Shown here: positions 7,647-15,647 of the stretch, one piece after another
Layout of the letters: every line of letters starts with the position of its first letter
Position numbering within the stretch: the first letter of the stretch is position 1
Assembly (NCBI GenBank): GCA_028033615.1
Contig: JAOFDG010000014.1
Coordinates: 1 to 39,603, forward strand
Origin: Verrucomicrobiales bacterium
GTDB taxonomy: Bacteria > Verrucomicrobiota > Verrucomicrobiia > Verrucomicrobiales > DEV007
Reading direction: 5' to 3'
Length of the DNA stretch: 39,603 nt
Program-made: the position numbers and the translations under genes
The notes under the pieces: model-generated
The model's database searches: none
What the model was told of the DNA's origin: nothing
The model's input: the letters and a program-made list of their open reading frames with translations, nothing else

Positions 7647-8337
7647 TCTCCAGCAAGTTCGCTGTTTGCTTCTTCCATTTGTTCAAGCTGTAACCTCTAA
7701 AAAAAACTCTGCAAGAAAAAAAACCTAACACTCCTATAACCGAACAATTATAATTCGTCGGTTATATTATATCCTATTATAGCAGTGTTAAATGAAGGTG
7801 TGTTTGTAAAAAAAAGTTGAATTTTTTTTCTGAAACTTTTGCCACCTAATACTAAAAAACCATTGTGGGCATACCCCATTACCACGGCGGATGGCCCGTT
7901 TCTTCAAGAAGTAAACCGCGTTTTGAAAAAAAATCCGCGACCTTATAATTCTAAAGGCGTTTATAATTATATATTCTTTGTTGTAAGTTATTATTTCCTT
8001 ATCAATTAGATTATAGGTACATCAAACTGCTTAATTACTTTTATTGTCTTATTAAAAACAACTATCACTTTTGAATTTTAATTAATTTAAATTCAATCCA
8101 TTACCACCTTTTGAAACTTCGGTTTATCTATGATTAGGGGCTACCTATTCTCTAATTATTTATAAATTAGGAGTACTCCTAGGATAATTATTTATTTGGT
8201 ACTACTTGTTCTGTATCCGCTTTATTTTCGCTTACAACTGTAAGCTTCTTACTACCCCGTCATGTTCAGTCACAGGATGTGATGAAAAAAGTTATCAATA
8301 GGATTAAGAAAAGTTTCATGATGTTATCATAAAGTAT
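7647..8337. other. 690-bp intergenic region with dyads, no gene seen
   Basis: No convincing coding frame. The stretch is AT-rich with poly-T/A runs. It holds the nested dyad at 7726-7790 (separate entry), a perfect 14-bp palindrome TAGGAGTACTCCTA at 8168-8181, and a short CTTACA..TGTAAG pair near 8235. It separates two minus-strand operons and probably holds the promoter of the 7646 gene. Confidence 0.6.
7726..7790. promoter_or_regulatory. Nested dyad: possible operator or origin structure
   Basis: Outer arms TAACACTCCTATAA (7726-7739) and TTATAGCAGTGTTA (7777-7790) pair at 13 of 14 positions. A second, mutually exclusive dyad covers 7735-7766: TATAACCGA against TCGGTTATA, centred exactly on the palindrome AATTATAATT (7746-7755), and pairs at 28 of 32 bases. 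The two share the left-arm CTATAA, so two alternative cruciforms or RNA folds are possible. Confidence 0.5.
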
Positions 8338-9165
8338 TTATAAATCTGTAAACCCTTCTGCTAAGGCTGTAGTGCCATCACTTTTCCAATATTGAGGTTT
8401 ATGTTTTTTTGTATTCAGTAAACCCTCTTCATAAAATTCCACTACTCTTGGAACTTTATTATCATGCCAGATTTTTCTCCATCCATGTTTAAGACCATTC
8501 GAAAATTGAGTTTCTTCCCACTTGTTTCCATTTTCATGCCAAACAATCGCTAGTCCATCTAATTCTCCCTTCTTCCAATTGGTTTCTATGTTTTTCTTTC
8601 CGTCTTCAAACCATTTTATTCTAGGGCCATCTCTCTCTCCATCAACAAAGCTTATTTCACCATCTTTCTGCCCATCAGTATACCATTCTTCATGCAATCC
8701 ATCTTTTTTTCCTCCTTTATACATTCCTTTTGATTTCATTATCCCGCTTTCAAACCAACTCTTGAAAGATCCATCTAAACTATCATTAAAATATTCTGCT
8801 TCCTCTTTCTTGTTTCCATTCACCCAGTAATCGACAACAAGTTCTTCTAGCTTTCCGTCAACATAATTTGCTTCTCTTTTTTTCATCCCATCTGCATACC
8901 ATTCAATCCAAGCACCCTCTTTAAAACCCTCTTTGAGGTTACCCTTATACATATAATTATTGCCTCTCAAGTAGGAACTAACAACTTCACCTGTATAGGG
9001 GGTTTGGGTATCTTTATTCCAAAATCCATTAACTCCTCGATCCTGTAAATCATCTAGAGATACTGGGATTTCATCTGGTATTGTTTCATCTGGTATTGTT
9101 TCATCCTTTCCACAACTAGCGATAAAAAACAAAGCTGGAAAAACTGGTAGTAGTATCTTTCTCAT
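8338..9165 (-). CDS. YwqK/MORN-repeat lipoprotein
   Basis: The 275-residue protein has a lipoprotein signal with lipobox FIASC (Cys18), a short linker with a tandem TIPDE duplication, and an entry motif TPYTGEV. It then has about seven 23-residue repeats of the type 'G..DG....W..DG.K', with motifs such as EWYADGMKKREANYVDGK and KDGLHEEWYTDGQKDGE. These are the MORN-like repeats of the YwqK family, which form elongated beta-strand arrays. It is probably anchored in a membrane and facing the periplasm or outside. YwqK proteins have been annotated as antitoxins, but no toxin is seen beside it. It resembles the MORN genes of segment B. A lipoprotein gene lies just upstream on the same strand. Confidence 0.85.
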   Translation of the reverse strand: MRKILLPVFPALFFIASCGKDETIPDETIPDEIPVSLDDLQDRGVNGFWNKDTQTPYTGEVVSSYLRGNNYMYKGNLKEGFKEGAWIEWYADGMKKREANYVDGKLEELVVDYWVNGNKKEEAEYFNDSLDGSFKSWFESGIMKSKGMYKGGKKDGLHEEWYTDGQKDGEISFVDGERDGPRIKWFEDGKKNIETNWKKGELDGLAIVWHENGNKWEETQFSNGLKHGWRKIWHDNKVPRVVEFYEEGLLNTKKHKPQYWKSDGTTALAEGFTDL

Positions 9166-9192
9166 ATCAAATTCTTTAGTATATTACTAATT

Positions 9193-9738
9193 TTAATCTA
9201 GACCATATGCTCTCCGTGCTTCCTCAGCAGCTTCACGCTCAGCGTCAGTATAATCTTTTGGATCTTTATTTCTATGTTCTTTCATGTTCTCAATAAATTT
9301 CTCAGGGTCGATTTGTTGAGCTTCAAGTTCCCTGAGTTTTTCCCTGAGGGTTTCAGTATTTTGTTCTATAACCTTATTCATGAATTTATTTTTAGCTTCC
9401 AGCTTGCGTAGCTCAATCGTCCTAATTCTTGAATCACTAAATGTTGGTATTTGAATCTGATTTTTGTGCCTAGAAATCCATTCAATATGTTTTTTCACTA
9501 AAAGAAAATCGCAATAATCATAGGGAATCTTCGGATCATTATTTGGTTTTCTTACCACAAAAACATTACGTTTTTTTTCAACAATCCATCTTTTTTCATT
9601 AACTCCTTGATCGCCACTAACAGAATTAAGATCGTCTAGTGAATAACTATAAATGACTCTATCGCCCTCTTTAACTTTGCTGTATTTTCCACAACCAACC
9701 AAAAAAACAGTTATTAGAGCTATTAGCAAAAGTCTCAC
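9193..9738 (-). CDS. Small lipoprotein with a KEGDR motif and C-terminal coiled coil
   Basis: The start is GTG 9738. The N-terminus MRLLLIALITVFLVGC has a clear lipobox (VGC, Cys16). Residues 18-80 (KYSKVKEGDRVIYSY...GDQGVNEKRWIVEK...YDYCDFLLVKKH) match the small lipoprotein at 33342-33677 in segment B (NIKEGDRIIYAY...GVQGGRDEAIWFVGK...GNFLWVDKH). The C-terminal half is a charged helix (AKNKFMNKVIEQNTETLREK) absent from that paralogue. Function unknown. It sits in a run of minus-strand exported-protein genes. Confidence 0.7.
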   Translation of the reverse strand: MRLLLIALITVFLVGCGKYSKVKEGDRVIYSYSLDDLNSVSGDQGVNEKRWIVEKKRNVFVVRKPNNDPKIPYDYCDFLLVKKHIEWISRHKNQIQIPTFSDSRIRTIELRKLEAKNKFMNKVIEQNTETLREKLRELEAQQIDPEKFIENMKEHRNKDPKDYTDAEREAAEEARRAYGLD

Positions 9739-9808
9739 GCTCTTATTATAGAATTATTTATCTACTGGTCAAACCTATCCCACGAATGGATAACAAAGGC
9801 AGTGGAAT

Positions 9809-10594
9809 CTATGGAAGCCAGCTGCTAGGACGATCTTCACTTTTGGGGTAGGTTAACAATGAAGTGTATTCACACCATTTGTCTGACCCTTCCCTGCAAA
9901 CAAGGGTATATTCATTTATCGTTTTTTTTATCAACAAATCATGAAGTTCTTTTGCATAATATGGACCTTTAACCTCATTACTCGCAACATCATGGTAGTA
10001 AAATACAGAGGGATTTTGTGATTTATCTGACTCTGAAGTTATAATGTTAGGAGTCGGTTTAGCAGGTTTCTCAACAGCGGTTTTAAAATTAGGCTCCCCA
10101 CAATGTGGACAAGCATTAGCATTTATACTTACGTCTTTTGCACACACGCTACACAGGATTAAATTTGGATTATTTTTCTGTAGCTTTTGTTGCTGTTTCT
10201 TTCTTTCCGCTTCGTTGTGTTTTTTATATTTTTCCTGTGCGGCAGCCTTACTAGCTCCTAATGGTTTTACTGGCTTGAAATTAGCCTTTCCGCAGCGTGA
10301 ACATTTCCTATATTTGCTTAGGGTCAATAATCCACAAAATCTACAATATACCGAGCGGAAATCTTCTCGCTTTTTAGTAGATTTGCCTGATTTTTTATTG
10401 TTCTGATTAATTAATCTTTCCGTATTTTCATCATTGTTAATATTAAGCCATCTAATAGCTAAAAAAATCATCAGAACTACACCAAGTGGTAAACCGAAGA
10501 CACTTGGTCGTGACCAGATATCATCACTACCTAAAACACACCCAGTTAAGAAAAAACAAATTAAGAATATAAAGATTACACTTAAGAACCTCAT
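9809..10594 (-). CDS. Zinc-ribbon and GYF_2-domain membrane protein
   Basis: The N-terminus (FLICFFLTGC) looks like a lipoprotein signal and is followed by a second hydrophobic helix (FGLPLGVVLMIFLAIRWL). Two zinc-ribbon-like Cys pairs follow: CRFC...CSRC around residues 84-101 and CSVC...CPHC around 148-165, separated by a Lys/Gln-rich helix (ERKKQQQKLQKNN). The C-terminus is a GYF_2 domain (VFYYHDVASNEVKGPYYAKE, then a Trp-containing end), a fold that binds proline-rich peptides and is common in Verrucomicrobiota and Planctomycetota membrane proteins. Because of the second helix, the lipobox may be chance and the protein double-spanning. Another GYF_2 protein is at 13856. Function unknown. 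Confidence 0.7.
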   Translation of the reverse strand: MRFLSVIFIFLICFFLTGCVLGSDDIWSRPSVFGLPLGVVLMIFLAIRWLNINNDENTERLINQNNKKSGKSTKKREDFRSVYCRFCGLLTLSKYRKCSRCGKANFKPVKPLGASKAAAQEKYKKHNEAERKKQQQKLQKNNPNLILCSVCAKDVSINANACPHCGEPNFKTAVEKPAKPTPNIITSESDKSQNPSVFYYHDVASNEVKGPYYAKELHDLLIKKTINEYTLVCREGSDKWCEYTSLLTYPKSEDRPSSWLP

Positions 10595-10625
10595 TTTTTC
10601 ACTATATTGTTTTTAGTTTATAGAA

Positions 10626-11243
10626 TCAATCAAAACCACCACCGCCATCACTGATGTCGCTCACATCTTCGGCTATATCATTTAAAGCGTTTTGTGTAGC
10701 CATTCCCTGCATAGCAAAACCAGCAGCCCATGCTGTTTTACTAAATGCCGATTTTCCTTGTTCGCTTTTAGGTTTAGACATCTCGTTTTTGGTTAACAGT
10801 GCTTCGCCTAGTTCCCTGTCTTTGAGTTGATGCCATGCTTTAAGAAATTCTATTTCTTCCTGATATAGTGGTCGTATCTCTAACCGTTCAGCCAAGTAAT
10901 TCACAATTGTATAACATTCATCTCTATCATCGATAGGCATTTCAAAAAAAGAAACTCCTTCAACTTCTTGTATTTTATTGGTGAAAGATTTGTAGTGATT
11001 TAAATTGCTTTCTAATTTCTTCTGCTCTTTGGCAAGCCATCTATTGGATATAACTTTTTTAGAACCTTTCGCTTTTCCTGATAGCCCACCTCCCCACTCA
11101 ACAACTATATATTTGTCAGCATCCACATTGTTATTCATCATCTGGTTGTCATGACCTTCTGCAGCTTGTTCAGGGGTTATAGCATCAATTTTCAAGATGT
11201 AATCGTTGTGAGGCCCATACTCATATCGGCATTTATACTTCAT
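10626..11243 (-). CDS. Hypothetical soluble protein with Gly-rich acidic tail
   Basis: The 205-residue product has no signal peptide. It begins MKYKCRYEYGPHNDYILKID, has a helical centre (NRWLAKEQKKLESNLNHYKS) and a small Ala/Gly-rich stretch (FSKTAWAAGFAMQGMATQNA) before the tail SDISDGGGGFD. No family is recognised. The Ala/Gly stretch could be a weak membrane-associating helix. It lies between the GYF_2 gene and two overlapping unknown genes on the same strand, so it may belong to one transcript with them. Confidence 0.6.
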   Translation of the reverse strand: MKYKCRYEYGPHNDYILKIDAITPEQAAEGHDNQMMNNNVDADKYIVVEWGGGLSGKAKGSKKVISNRWLAKEQKKLESNLNHYKSFTNKIQEVEGVSFFEMPIDDRDECYTIVNYLAERLEIRPLYQEEIEFLKAWHQLKDRELGEALLTKNEMSKPKSEQGKSAFSKTAWAAGFAMQGMATQNALNDIAEDVSDISDGGGGFD

Positions 11244-11290
11244 GTTTAGATCTTACTGATTCAACGGATATTGATCAAGGCTCTTTGAGG

Positions 11291-11554
11291 CTATGAAAGA
11301 TAACAATCACAATCATCCCAAGCGTAGACCATGAGATTACCAAACTCCTCGTAGGCTTTTCTCACGGCTTCTGGAAAAGAATCAAAAGAGTATAAGCCTC
11401 TTTCATCACCATCACTGCCGTAGACATACAAAAGATATTCTGTGTTTAGAATGTCGGTTGCTTCTAATTTATTTATTACTGCGGTTAGATAGATTTCGGA
11501 ATTGAATGGTTGTTGAGATGAGAATGAGATTATTTCTATTTCTGGTCTAGGCAT
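11291..11554 (-). CDS. Hypothetical acidic protein of 87 residues
   Basis: The ATG at 11554 overlaps the end of the upstream gene (stop at 11547) by 8 nt, so the two are probably co-translated. The product is acidic with DGDERGLYSFDSF and ends WDDCDCYLS. No domain is recognised. The fixed overlap with the 240-residue gene suggests the pair works together; a small binding or immunity-type partner is one possibility but is not supported by any motif. Confidence 0.6.
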   Translation of the reverse strand: MPRPEIEIISFSSQQPFNSEIYLTAVINKLEATDILNTEYLLYVYGSDGDERGLYSFDSFPEAVRKAYEEFGNLMVYAWDDCDCYLS

Positions 11555-12269
11555 ATTTTAGCCTCCATTTTATTCGCTCATTCATTTGCTCATTTATTTC
11601 CTCTAACGTATTCTCTGGTAGTTCTATCCTGCTCTCTTTTGATCCAAGCCAAAGCAGGTGATCCGATGGAGAATTTTTACCAACAAGAACCTCTGGAATC
11701 ATATTCTCAATTACATGACACCAGAACAAACATAGCCGTGGAATCCATATCTTATTTTTATCAGACCAAAGCACTTTTTCCTCTCGTCGGTCATCGCCCC
11801 ATGTCCCTATATCATTAAGTGGTGGCGCACCCCTAGCGACGGCTACCATGACACCCATCTCCTTGAAGACAACTTTGTGTAGTGATCTTATATTTTGTTT
11901 TAGTTTTGATACAGATTTAGCGCCCTGTTGAATTAAGATTATCTCACCGAATTGTTCTTGTGCGCTGAAGACAGCTTTGAAGTTATCATTGTCATTCTCT
12001 AAGCATAGGAGTGGTAACTCTTGCTTTCCGTAGTATAACCTTTTGTCTGTGATCTCGCCGCTGTATCCGTTACCGATTCCAACCGCTTCGGAGAACTTGA
12101 AACCTTTAATGGGAGTTTTTAATCTCTTTTTTATTTCAATGGTTTCTATTTTAAGAGGTGCATCTAATTTCTTTTTATTCTCTTGTATTAGAAACATAGG
12201 ATGATCTCTACCCATCAATGTGCGAAGATCTGTGAAAGGGTCTGAGATGCCAAGGATGTTTGTTCTCAT
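11547..12269 (-). CDS. Hypothetical protein of 240 residues paired with an 87-residue partner
   Basis: This soluble protein has alternating strand-like segments and motifs such as FSEAVGIGNGYSGEI, VARGAPPLNDIGTWGDDRRE and a C-terminal helix EEINEQMNERIKWRLKYA. No signal peptide, membrane segment or known catalytic motif is seen. Its stop overlaps the next gene's start by 8 nt. Together with 11291-11554 it forms a two-gene unit in island cargo, the arrangement often seen for toxin/antidote or defence pairs, but nothing in the sequences confirms this. Confidence 0.6.
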   Translation of the reverse strand: MRTNILGISDPFTDLRTLMGRDHPMFLIQENKKKLDAPLKIETIEIKKRLKTPIKGFKFSEAVGIGNGYSGEITDKRLYYGKQELPLLCLENDNDNFKAVFSAQEQFGEIILIQQGAKSVSKLKQNIRSLHKVVFKEMGVMVAVARGAPPLNDIGTWGDDRREEKVLWSDKNKIWIPRLCLFWCHVIENMIPEVLVGKNSPSDHLLWLGSKESRIELPENTLEEINEQMNERIKWRLKYA

Positions 12270-12340
12270 TTGGGGATGGGTTTTTTGAGGATATCTAGAT
12301 AATCAAAAGTTTTGTTTTACTTGGTTAGGTGGTGAACGCT

Positions 12341-12517
12341 CTAATTATCTTTATCTTCCTCGTAAGCTATTCCATTTAACTGCAACCATGACTGTGAGGC
12401 CAAAACTGTTGCCTCATTGCCAAGATGTTTTTGAAGCTCTGAGAATTTAACTCTGCGGCAAGTTACTGAACCATGAGGTCTTCCGCCTGACTTATTATTA
12501 GTATTTTTGTTACTCAT
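12341..12517 (-). CDS. Small conserved-looking basic protein of 58 residues
   Basis: ATG at 12517 to TAG at 12341 gives a 58-residue product. Its N-terminus is polar (NKNTNNKSGGRPHGS) and is followed by TCRRVKFSELQKHLG and a Trp-containing core (ASQSWLQLNG), ending EDKDN. The GRPxGS plus helix layout looks like a small DNA-associated regulator, but no family is recognised. Its start codon sits next to one arm of the 9-bp inverted repeat at 12525-12599, which could be its operator. It is divergent from the HUH gene. Confidence 0.5.
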   Translation of the reverse strand: MSNKNTNNKSGGRPHGSVTCRRVKFSELQKHLGNEATVLASQSWLQLNGIAYEEDKDN

Positions 12518-12524
12518 ATAAGTG

Positions 12525-12599
12525 TTTACACAAAAAAATCAGAATTATTCTTAATTAATTTAGAAAAGTTTCCGTCAATTTTTAGAATCCTTGTGTAAA
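12525..12599. promoter_or_regulatory. 9-bp inverted repeat TTTACACAA...TTGTGTAAA
   Basis: TTTACACAA (12525-12533) and TTGTGTAAA (12591-12599) are perfect reverse complements, 57 bp apart, within the divergent region between the 58-residue gene and the HUH gene. The dyad at the left end of the island has a related look (TTACAC...GTGTTA), so one regulator might bind both. The AT-rich DNA between the arms could hold the minus-strand promoter. Confidence 0.4.
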
Positions 12600-12642
12600 G
12601 CCTTATGGAGCTACTGCTTCAGTTAATGTGAGTATTGGATTT

Positions 12643-12690
12643 TGGATTCCATGATAATGAGTTCGCGCTCATTTACGAAGAATGAATCCA
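12643..12690. other. Imperfect cruciform upstream of the HUH gene, candidate nick site
   Basis: TGGATTC (12643-12649) pairs with GAATCCA (12684-12690), and inside it ATGAG (12657-12661) pairs with CTCAT (12668-12672) around the loop TTCGCG. HUH endonucleases cut single-stranded DNA in or beside such hairpins, so this is a candidate double-strand origin or transposon end for the protein at 12807. No experimental nick sequence is known. Confidence 0.4.
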
Positions 12691-12806
12691 CACATTAAAG
12701 GGAGATAAGTACTTCATACATACTCAAAACATTAACTAGTAGCTTTCATTCTTATCAATCTTTGTAGGTGTGAGTGGTATTCGTTTTTTTTTGTCTGATT
12801 GCCGTG

Positions 12807-13433
12807 ATGACTATGCAAGAATTGAATCTATATCCTGAAGAAAAAGAGTTCCAAAAGTACAAAGATAATCTTAAAGACAGTAAAGAATATCTAAGTAAAT
12901 TTCATTGGCACATTCATGTTATCATTCGCCAAGGATATAACGAAGATGTAACTTTCGCTGATAGGGGAGTGAACGGAAGCCTTCGAAGAAAGAAGGTTAC
13001 AGAATTATTTATTCAGCGATTGAGAGCAAAATTAAATCTTAAAGGAGACCAACTTCTTTATGCCTATTTACATGAGTACCGATCAGGGGGACACATCCAC
13101 CTACTTCTTCAATTCAGAAAATATTTAAAAAGGAAACAGAAAATTTATAATGTGTTAAAAAAATTAATGTATGAGTATGAAAGAAAATATTTTTTGCTCA
13201 TTCATTATAACAAACAAAACACGCATTACATTTGGGTACAGGATCAAGAGAAACTGGTGGACTACGTTTGTAAGGTTGAGGATGGCTTAGATAAGCAACT
13301 AGAGCCTAGTAAGTATTTAGATAAGTATGGCTTAGATTTTGATATCTACGCCAATAACAAAGATGCTGATTACGACATTCCCTTACTTCCAGTTATTTCT
13401 GACAAAGTAGAGAAACAAAATAAAAAATTATAA
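12807..13433 (+). CDS. HUH endonuclease, rolling-circle Rep-like protein
   Basis: The frame is open from GTG 12774, but the first codons encode a hydrophobic run that does not fit. ATG 12807 (MTMQELNLYPEEKEF) gives 208 residues. The HUH metal motif is GGHIHLLLQF, with His96 and His98, and the catalytic tyrosine motif is DYVCKVED, with Tyr153 followed by Lys156. This is the Y-x-x-K pattern of rolling-circle replication initiators. A beta-strand motif WHIHVIIRQG lies near residue 37. Such proteins nick one strand and stay bound to the 5' end. The gene lies between two dyads (12643-12690 and 13436-13504), so it may replicate segment A after excision or move as a small unit. A Y1 transposase is the alternative, but YxxK favours Rep. 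Confidence 0.7.
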   Translation: MTMQELNLYPEEKEFQKYKDNLKDSKEYLSKFHWHIHVIIRQGYNEDVTFADRGVNGSLRRKKVTELFIQRLRAKLNLKGDQLLYAYLHEYRSGGHIHLLLQFRKYLKRKQKIYNVLKKLMYEYERKYFLLIHYNKQNTHYIWVQDQEKLVDYVCKVEDGLDKQLEPSKYLDKYGLDFDIYANNKDADYDIPLLPVISDKVEKQNKKL

Positions 13434-13435
13434 AC

Positions 13436-13504
13436 AAATGCCGCGATTAAACTGTTTGAAGTATCTGTTTTTTATTATCAGATATTCCGACTTGATCGGC
13501 ATTT
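13436..13504. other. Nested stem-loop after the HUH gene
   Basis: AAATGCCG (13436-13443) pairs with CGGCATTT (13497-13504), and TATCTG/CAGATA inside forms a second stem around a T-rich loop. It begins right after the HUH stop codon. It could end the transcript or, together with the upstream cruciform, mark the end of a small HUH unit of about 860 bp. Confidence 0.45.
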
Positions 13505-13548
13505 AGTCCGTCTTGAATTTTGCAGGACTTTCATTTGAGAAAATCAAG

Positions 13549-13836
13549 ATGGACTTCGTCTTTCTTTTAAATTTCTTATCTTTAATTTCAGGTCTCGTAT
13601 TAAGATATTTTATAAAAGAAAGGAGCTTTTACGTAGAGAGTGATGTGATATCCGCTTCTGAAAAAGTTTTGAGCGGTTACGTTGTTTTGTTTTTACTAGC
13701 TCAAAAAAGTAAATTTTGGTATATTAGAGATGTGATTAGGTATTACTATTCTGACCAATTCAAGACTGATGGTGAGGTTCTTGGTCCTGTTACTATTGAG
13801 GTTAGAGTAACTTTATATTCATATTTAATACACTAA
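13549..13836 (+). CDS. Small membrane protein with a decayed GYF_2-like end
   Basis: ATG 13549 gives 95 residues. The N-terminus is a hydrophobic helix (FVFLLNFLSLISGLVLRYF), a second hydrophobic patch is GYVVLFLLAQ, and the C-terminus reads IRYYYSDQFKTDGEVLGPVT before the stop. The last part resembles the opening of a GYF_2 domain (Y..D..G...GPV), as in the intact GYF_2 gene just downstream, but the rest of the domain is missing. It is probably a truncated or decayed gene. The GAGAGTGATG segment at about 13636 has a near copy at about 17004. Real expression is uncertain. Confidence 0.35.
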   Translation: MDFVFLLNFLSLISGLVLRYFIKERSFYVESDVISASEKVLSGYVVLFLLAQKSKFWYIRDVIRYYYSDQFKTDGEVLGPVTIEVRVTLYSYLIH

Positions 13837-13855
13837 TTGAACTTATTAATTTACT

Positions 13856-14515
13856 ATGGAAACTGAGGAATCACTTTATTTTTATATTGATGAAAGAACT
13901 GAAGAACCCGCTGGGCCAGTTATTTTTGATCTATTATTAAATTTTTATTTAAAAAAAGATATTAGCGACACAACTAGAGTAACTGAATCTAGAGAAAATA
14001 ACTGGAGGTCCTTTTCAGAATTAATTAACGAGGACCCGAACAGACTAGCCCAATTTAATGAAGTTAAAGATAACTTAGTTAATGAGCAAGCCGCTGCAAA
14101 GCAAGCCGCTGAACAAAAAGCTGCTGCAAAGCAAGTTGCTAAAGAACAGGCTGCTGCAAAGCTGGCTGCAAAAGAACAGGCTGCAAAAGAACAGGCTGCT
14201 GTAGATAAGTTTAATCATGAGATAAAAGATGCGAGAATAAATTACTATATTGAGGCAAGAAATTTCAGAAAAAAAATTTCAATGCTTTTAGTATTAGCGA
14301 CTTTTTTACTTATCTTTTTTACCTTAGGCTTGTGGTTTTCTTTGTTTAAGCAAAATGCCAAATGGGAATATAGGATCGTTAGCCCCAGTGACGCTGATTT
14401 TATTAGCATTCTAAATGATTATGGAAATGATGGTTGGCAGCTTGTAAGTGCCAGAAGAGCGATCAATTCAAATACAGCATCTTACGAATGTATCTTAAAG
14501 AGAAAGGCTAAATAG
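13856..14515 (+). CDS. GYF_2 - coiled coil - transmembrane - DUF4177-like protein
   Basis: Domains in order: an N-terminal GYF_2-like domain (about residues 5-60, LYFYIDERTEEPAGPVIFDL through NNWRSFSEL); an Ala/Lys/Gln-rich helical repeat (AAAKQ, AAAKLAAKEQ) around 75-120; a transmembrane helix (SMLLVLATFLLIFFTLGLWF) around 142-161; and a C-terminal DUF4177-type domain (WEYRIVSPSDADFISILNDY, then GWQLVSAR, ending YECILKRK). DUF4177 is a small beta-sheet domain of unknown role. GYF_2 usually binds proline-rich segments. The topology suggests a cytoplasmic GYF domain and an outside DUF4177, but could be reversed. Two strong hairpins follow. Cellular role unknown. Confidence 0.7.
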   Translation: METEESLYFYIDERTEEPAGPVIFDLLLNFYLKKDISDTTRVTESRENNWRSFSELINEDPNRLAQFNEVKDNLVNEQAAAKQAAEQKAAAKQVAKEQAAAKLAAKEQAAKEQAAVDKFNHEIKDARINYYIEARNFRKKISMLLVLATFLLIFFTLGLWFSLFKQNAKWEYRIVSPSDADFISILNDYGNDGWQLVSARRAINSNTASYECILKRKAK

Positions 14516-14523
14516 AGTACTAG

Positions 14524-14546
14524 GATTTTAATGTATTATTAAAATC
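14524..14546. terminator. Hairpin between convergent genes (first of two)
   Basis: GATTTTAAT (14524-14532) and ATTAAAATC (14538-14546) form a perfect 9-bp stem with a 5-nt loop, directly after the stop of the plus-strand gene. Confidence 0.5.
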
Positions 14547-14554
14547 AGGGAATT

Positions 14555-14584
14555 AATTAGTTTTTGGATGAAACTAATTTTTCA
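14555..14584. terminator. Hairpin with T-tract between convergent genes (second)
   Basis: AATTAGTTT (14555-14563) and AAACTAATT (14571-14579) form a perfect 9-bp stem with a 7-nt loop and a short T-run after it. It overlaps the last codons of the minus-strand lipoprotein gene and most likely ends transcription from 13856. Confidence 0.6.
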
Positions 14585-15623
14585 GGAGTTTTACTCTAGG
14601 AAAAACATTAAATTGCGATAACACTACCCCTGTTGAGATATCAGGTACTCTTTTCAGGTTTTTAGGTATTACGTTAAGAGATCTAATTTCATTGATTTTT
14701 TGTGATATCTTTTCATCGCCATGTATGTTTTTTGTTAATTCATCGTTAGATAAAAAAACATCAATTTCCTTAGTATCAAGAATATTGAAACCACTTGTAA
14801 GTATATCAGACGAAGTAGTCTGATTTTCATTTTCTTCCTGCTTTGAATTGCCAATCGGTATTATCCAATTGTACATCTCAGTGGTTTCACCAATCTTTCT
14901 TTGTCCGTATCCACTTATAATATAATTTTTATCCTGTTCTAATTTGAGGGAAAATTTACCATCTGCATCTGATCGTGTTAATTTTTTACTAGAATTATGA
15001 AGAGACTTAATTACAGATCGAGTTCTTTTATCAAATTCCTCCTCTAAAAAGCTAGCCTCAGACAGATCAATCGGTTGTTGCTTGGATAAAGAAGAATGAC
15101 GTTTTAAATAATTGTTATATTCATCAATGTATACATTTAAGATTTTAATTTTATCTTCAATGGTTTTTTTATCTCCACCGATTGCTTTATCCCATTCTAT
15201 ATCCCCGCTAAGCAAATTCACTTTTATAAACGGACTTTTCACGGTCCATGATTTCACTATTTTTTTAATGTGGTTCAGAGTTATATCTAATCTATGTAAG
15301 TAAAAGTTTCTTTCACTAATTGACATTTGAATTTTTTCAATGTCTCCGAAACTTCTATTTATAATCTCGTCAAGTGCTTTTAAATTATTTAAGCATGCTA
15401 ATTTGTAATCATCTATAGTTGAAACCCCAATGCGGATTAGAGACAATTTATAATTTTCTGCGCCTTCAGTTTTTATAAATACTGAACCATTTACGGTTAC
15501 GTTAGTAGGCTCATTTATTATAACTTCCACATTTTGGTTTTTGGGTACAGCATCGTCTTTATTTGAGCAACCATTAAGAATGATTGTAAATATTATGAGT
15601 TTAGTTATGCTTTTTGAATTCAC
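14574..15623 (-). CDS. Large lipoprotein with a carboxypeptidase-regulatory-like segment
   Basis: The 349-residue protein has a lipoprotein signal (IIFTIILNGC, Cys19) and an early beta-rich part (EVIINEPTNVTVNGSVFIKT). A helical centre with many Lys/Glu follows. A segment around residues 215-240 (SDADGKFSLKLEQDKNYIIS) matches the turn of carboxypeptidase-regulatory/CNA_B-like Ig domains. The C-terminus contains VPDISTGVVLSQFNVFPR. Function unknown. It follows the secreted protein at 15648-16865 by 24 nt and is likely transcribed with it; both may form an exported complex. Confidence 0.65.
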   Translation of the reverse strand: MNSKSITKLIIFTIILNGCSNKDDAVPKNQNVEVIINEPTNVTVNGSVFIKTEGAENYKLSLIRIGVSTIDDYKLACLNNLKALDEIINRSFGDIEKIQMSISERNFYLHRLDITLNHIKKIVKSWTVKSPFIKVNLLSGDIEWDKAIGGDKKTIEDKIKILNVYIDEYNNYLKRHSSLSKQQPIDLSEASFLEEEFDKRTRSVIKSLHNSSKKLTRSDADGKFSLKLEQDKNYIISGYGQRKIGETTEMYNWIIPIGNSKQEENENQTTSSDILTSGFNILDTKEIDVFLSNDELTKNIHGDEKISQKINEIRSLNVIPKNLKRVPDISTGVVLSQFNVFPRVKLLKN

Positions 15624-15647
15624 TGATTTGCTAATTTAAGATTTTAA

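Noticed and set aside
8338-9165. Toxin-antitoxin pair with the YwqK protein as antitoxin
   Set aside because: No toxin-like partner is adjacent and the protein is an exported lipoprotein; the name comes only from family annotation.
12774-12806. Longer HUH protein starting at GTG 12774
   Set aside because: The extra residues are a hydrophobic run from a poly-T stretch, unlike HUH N-termini, and no ribosome site precedes it.
12807-13433. IS200/IS605-type Y1 transposase
   Set aside because: The tyrosine is in a YxxK context typical of Rep proteins and no TnpB gene is adjacent. A ssDNA transposon cannot be fully excluded and is mentioned under findings.
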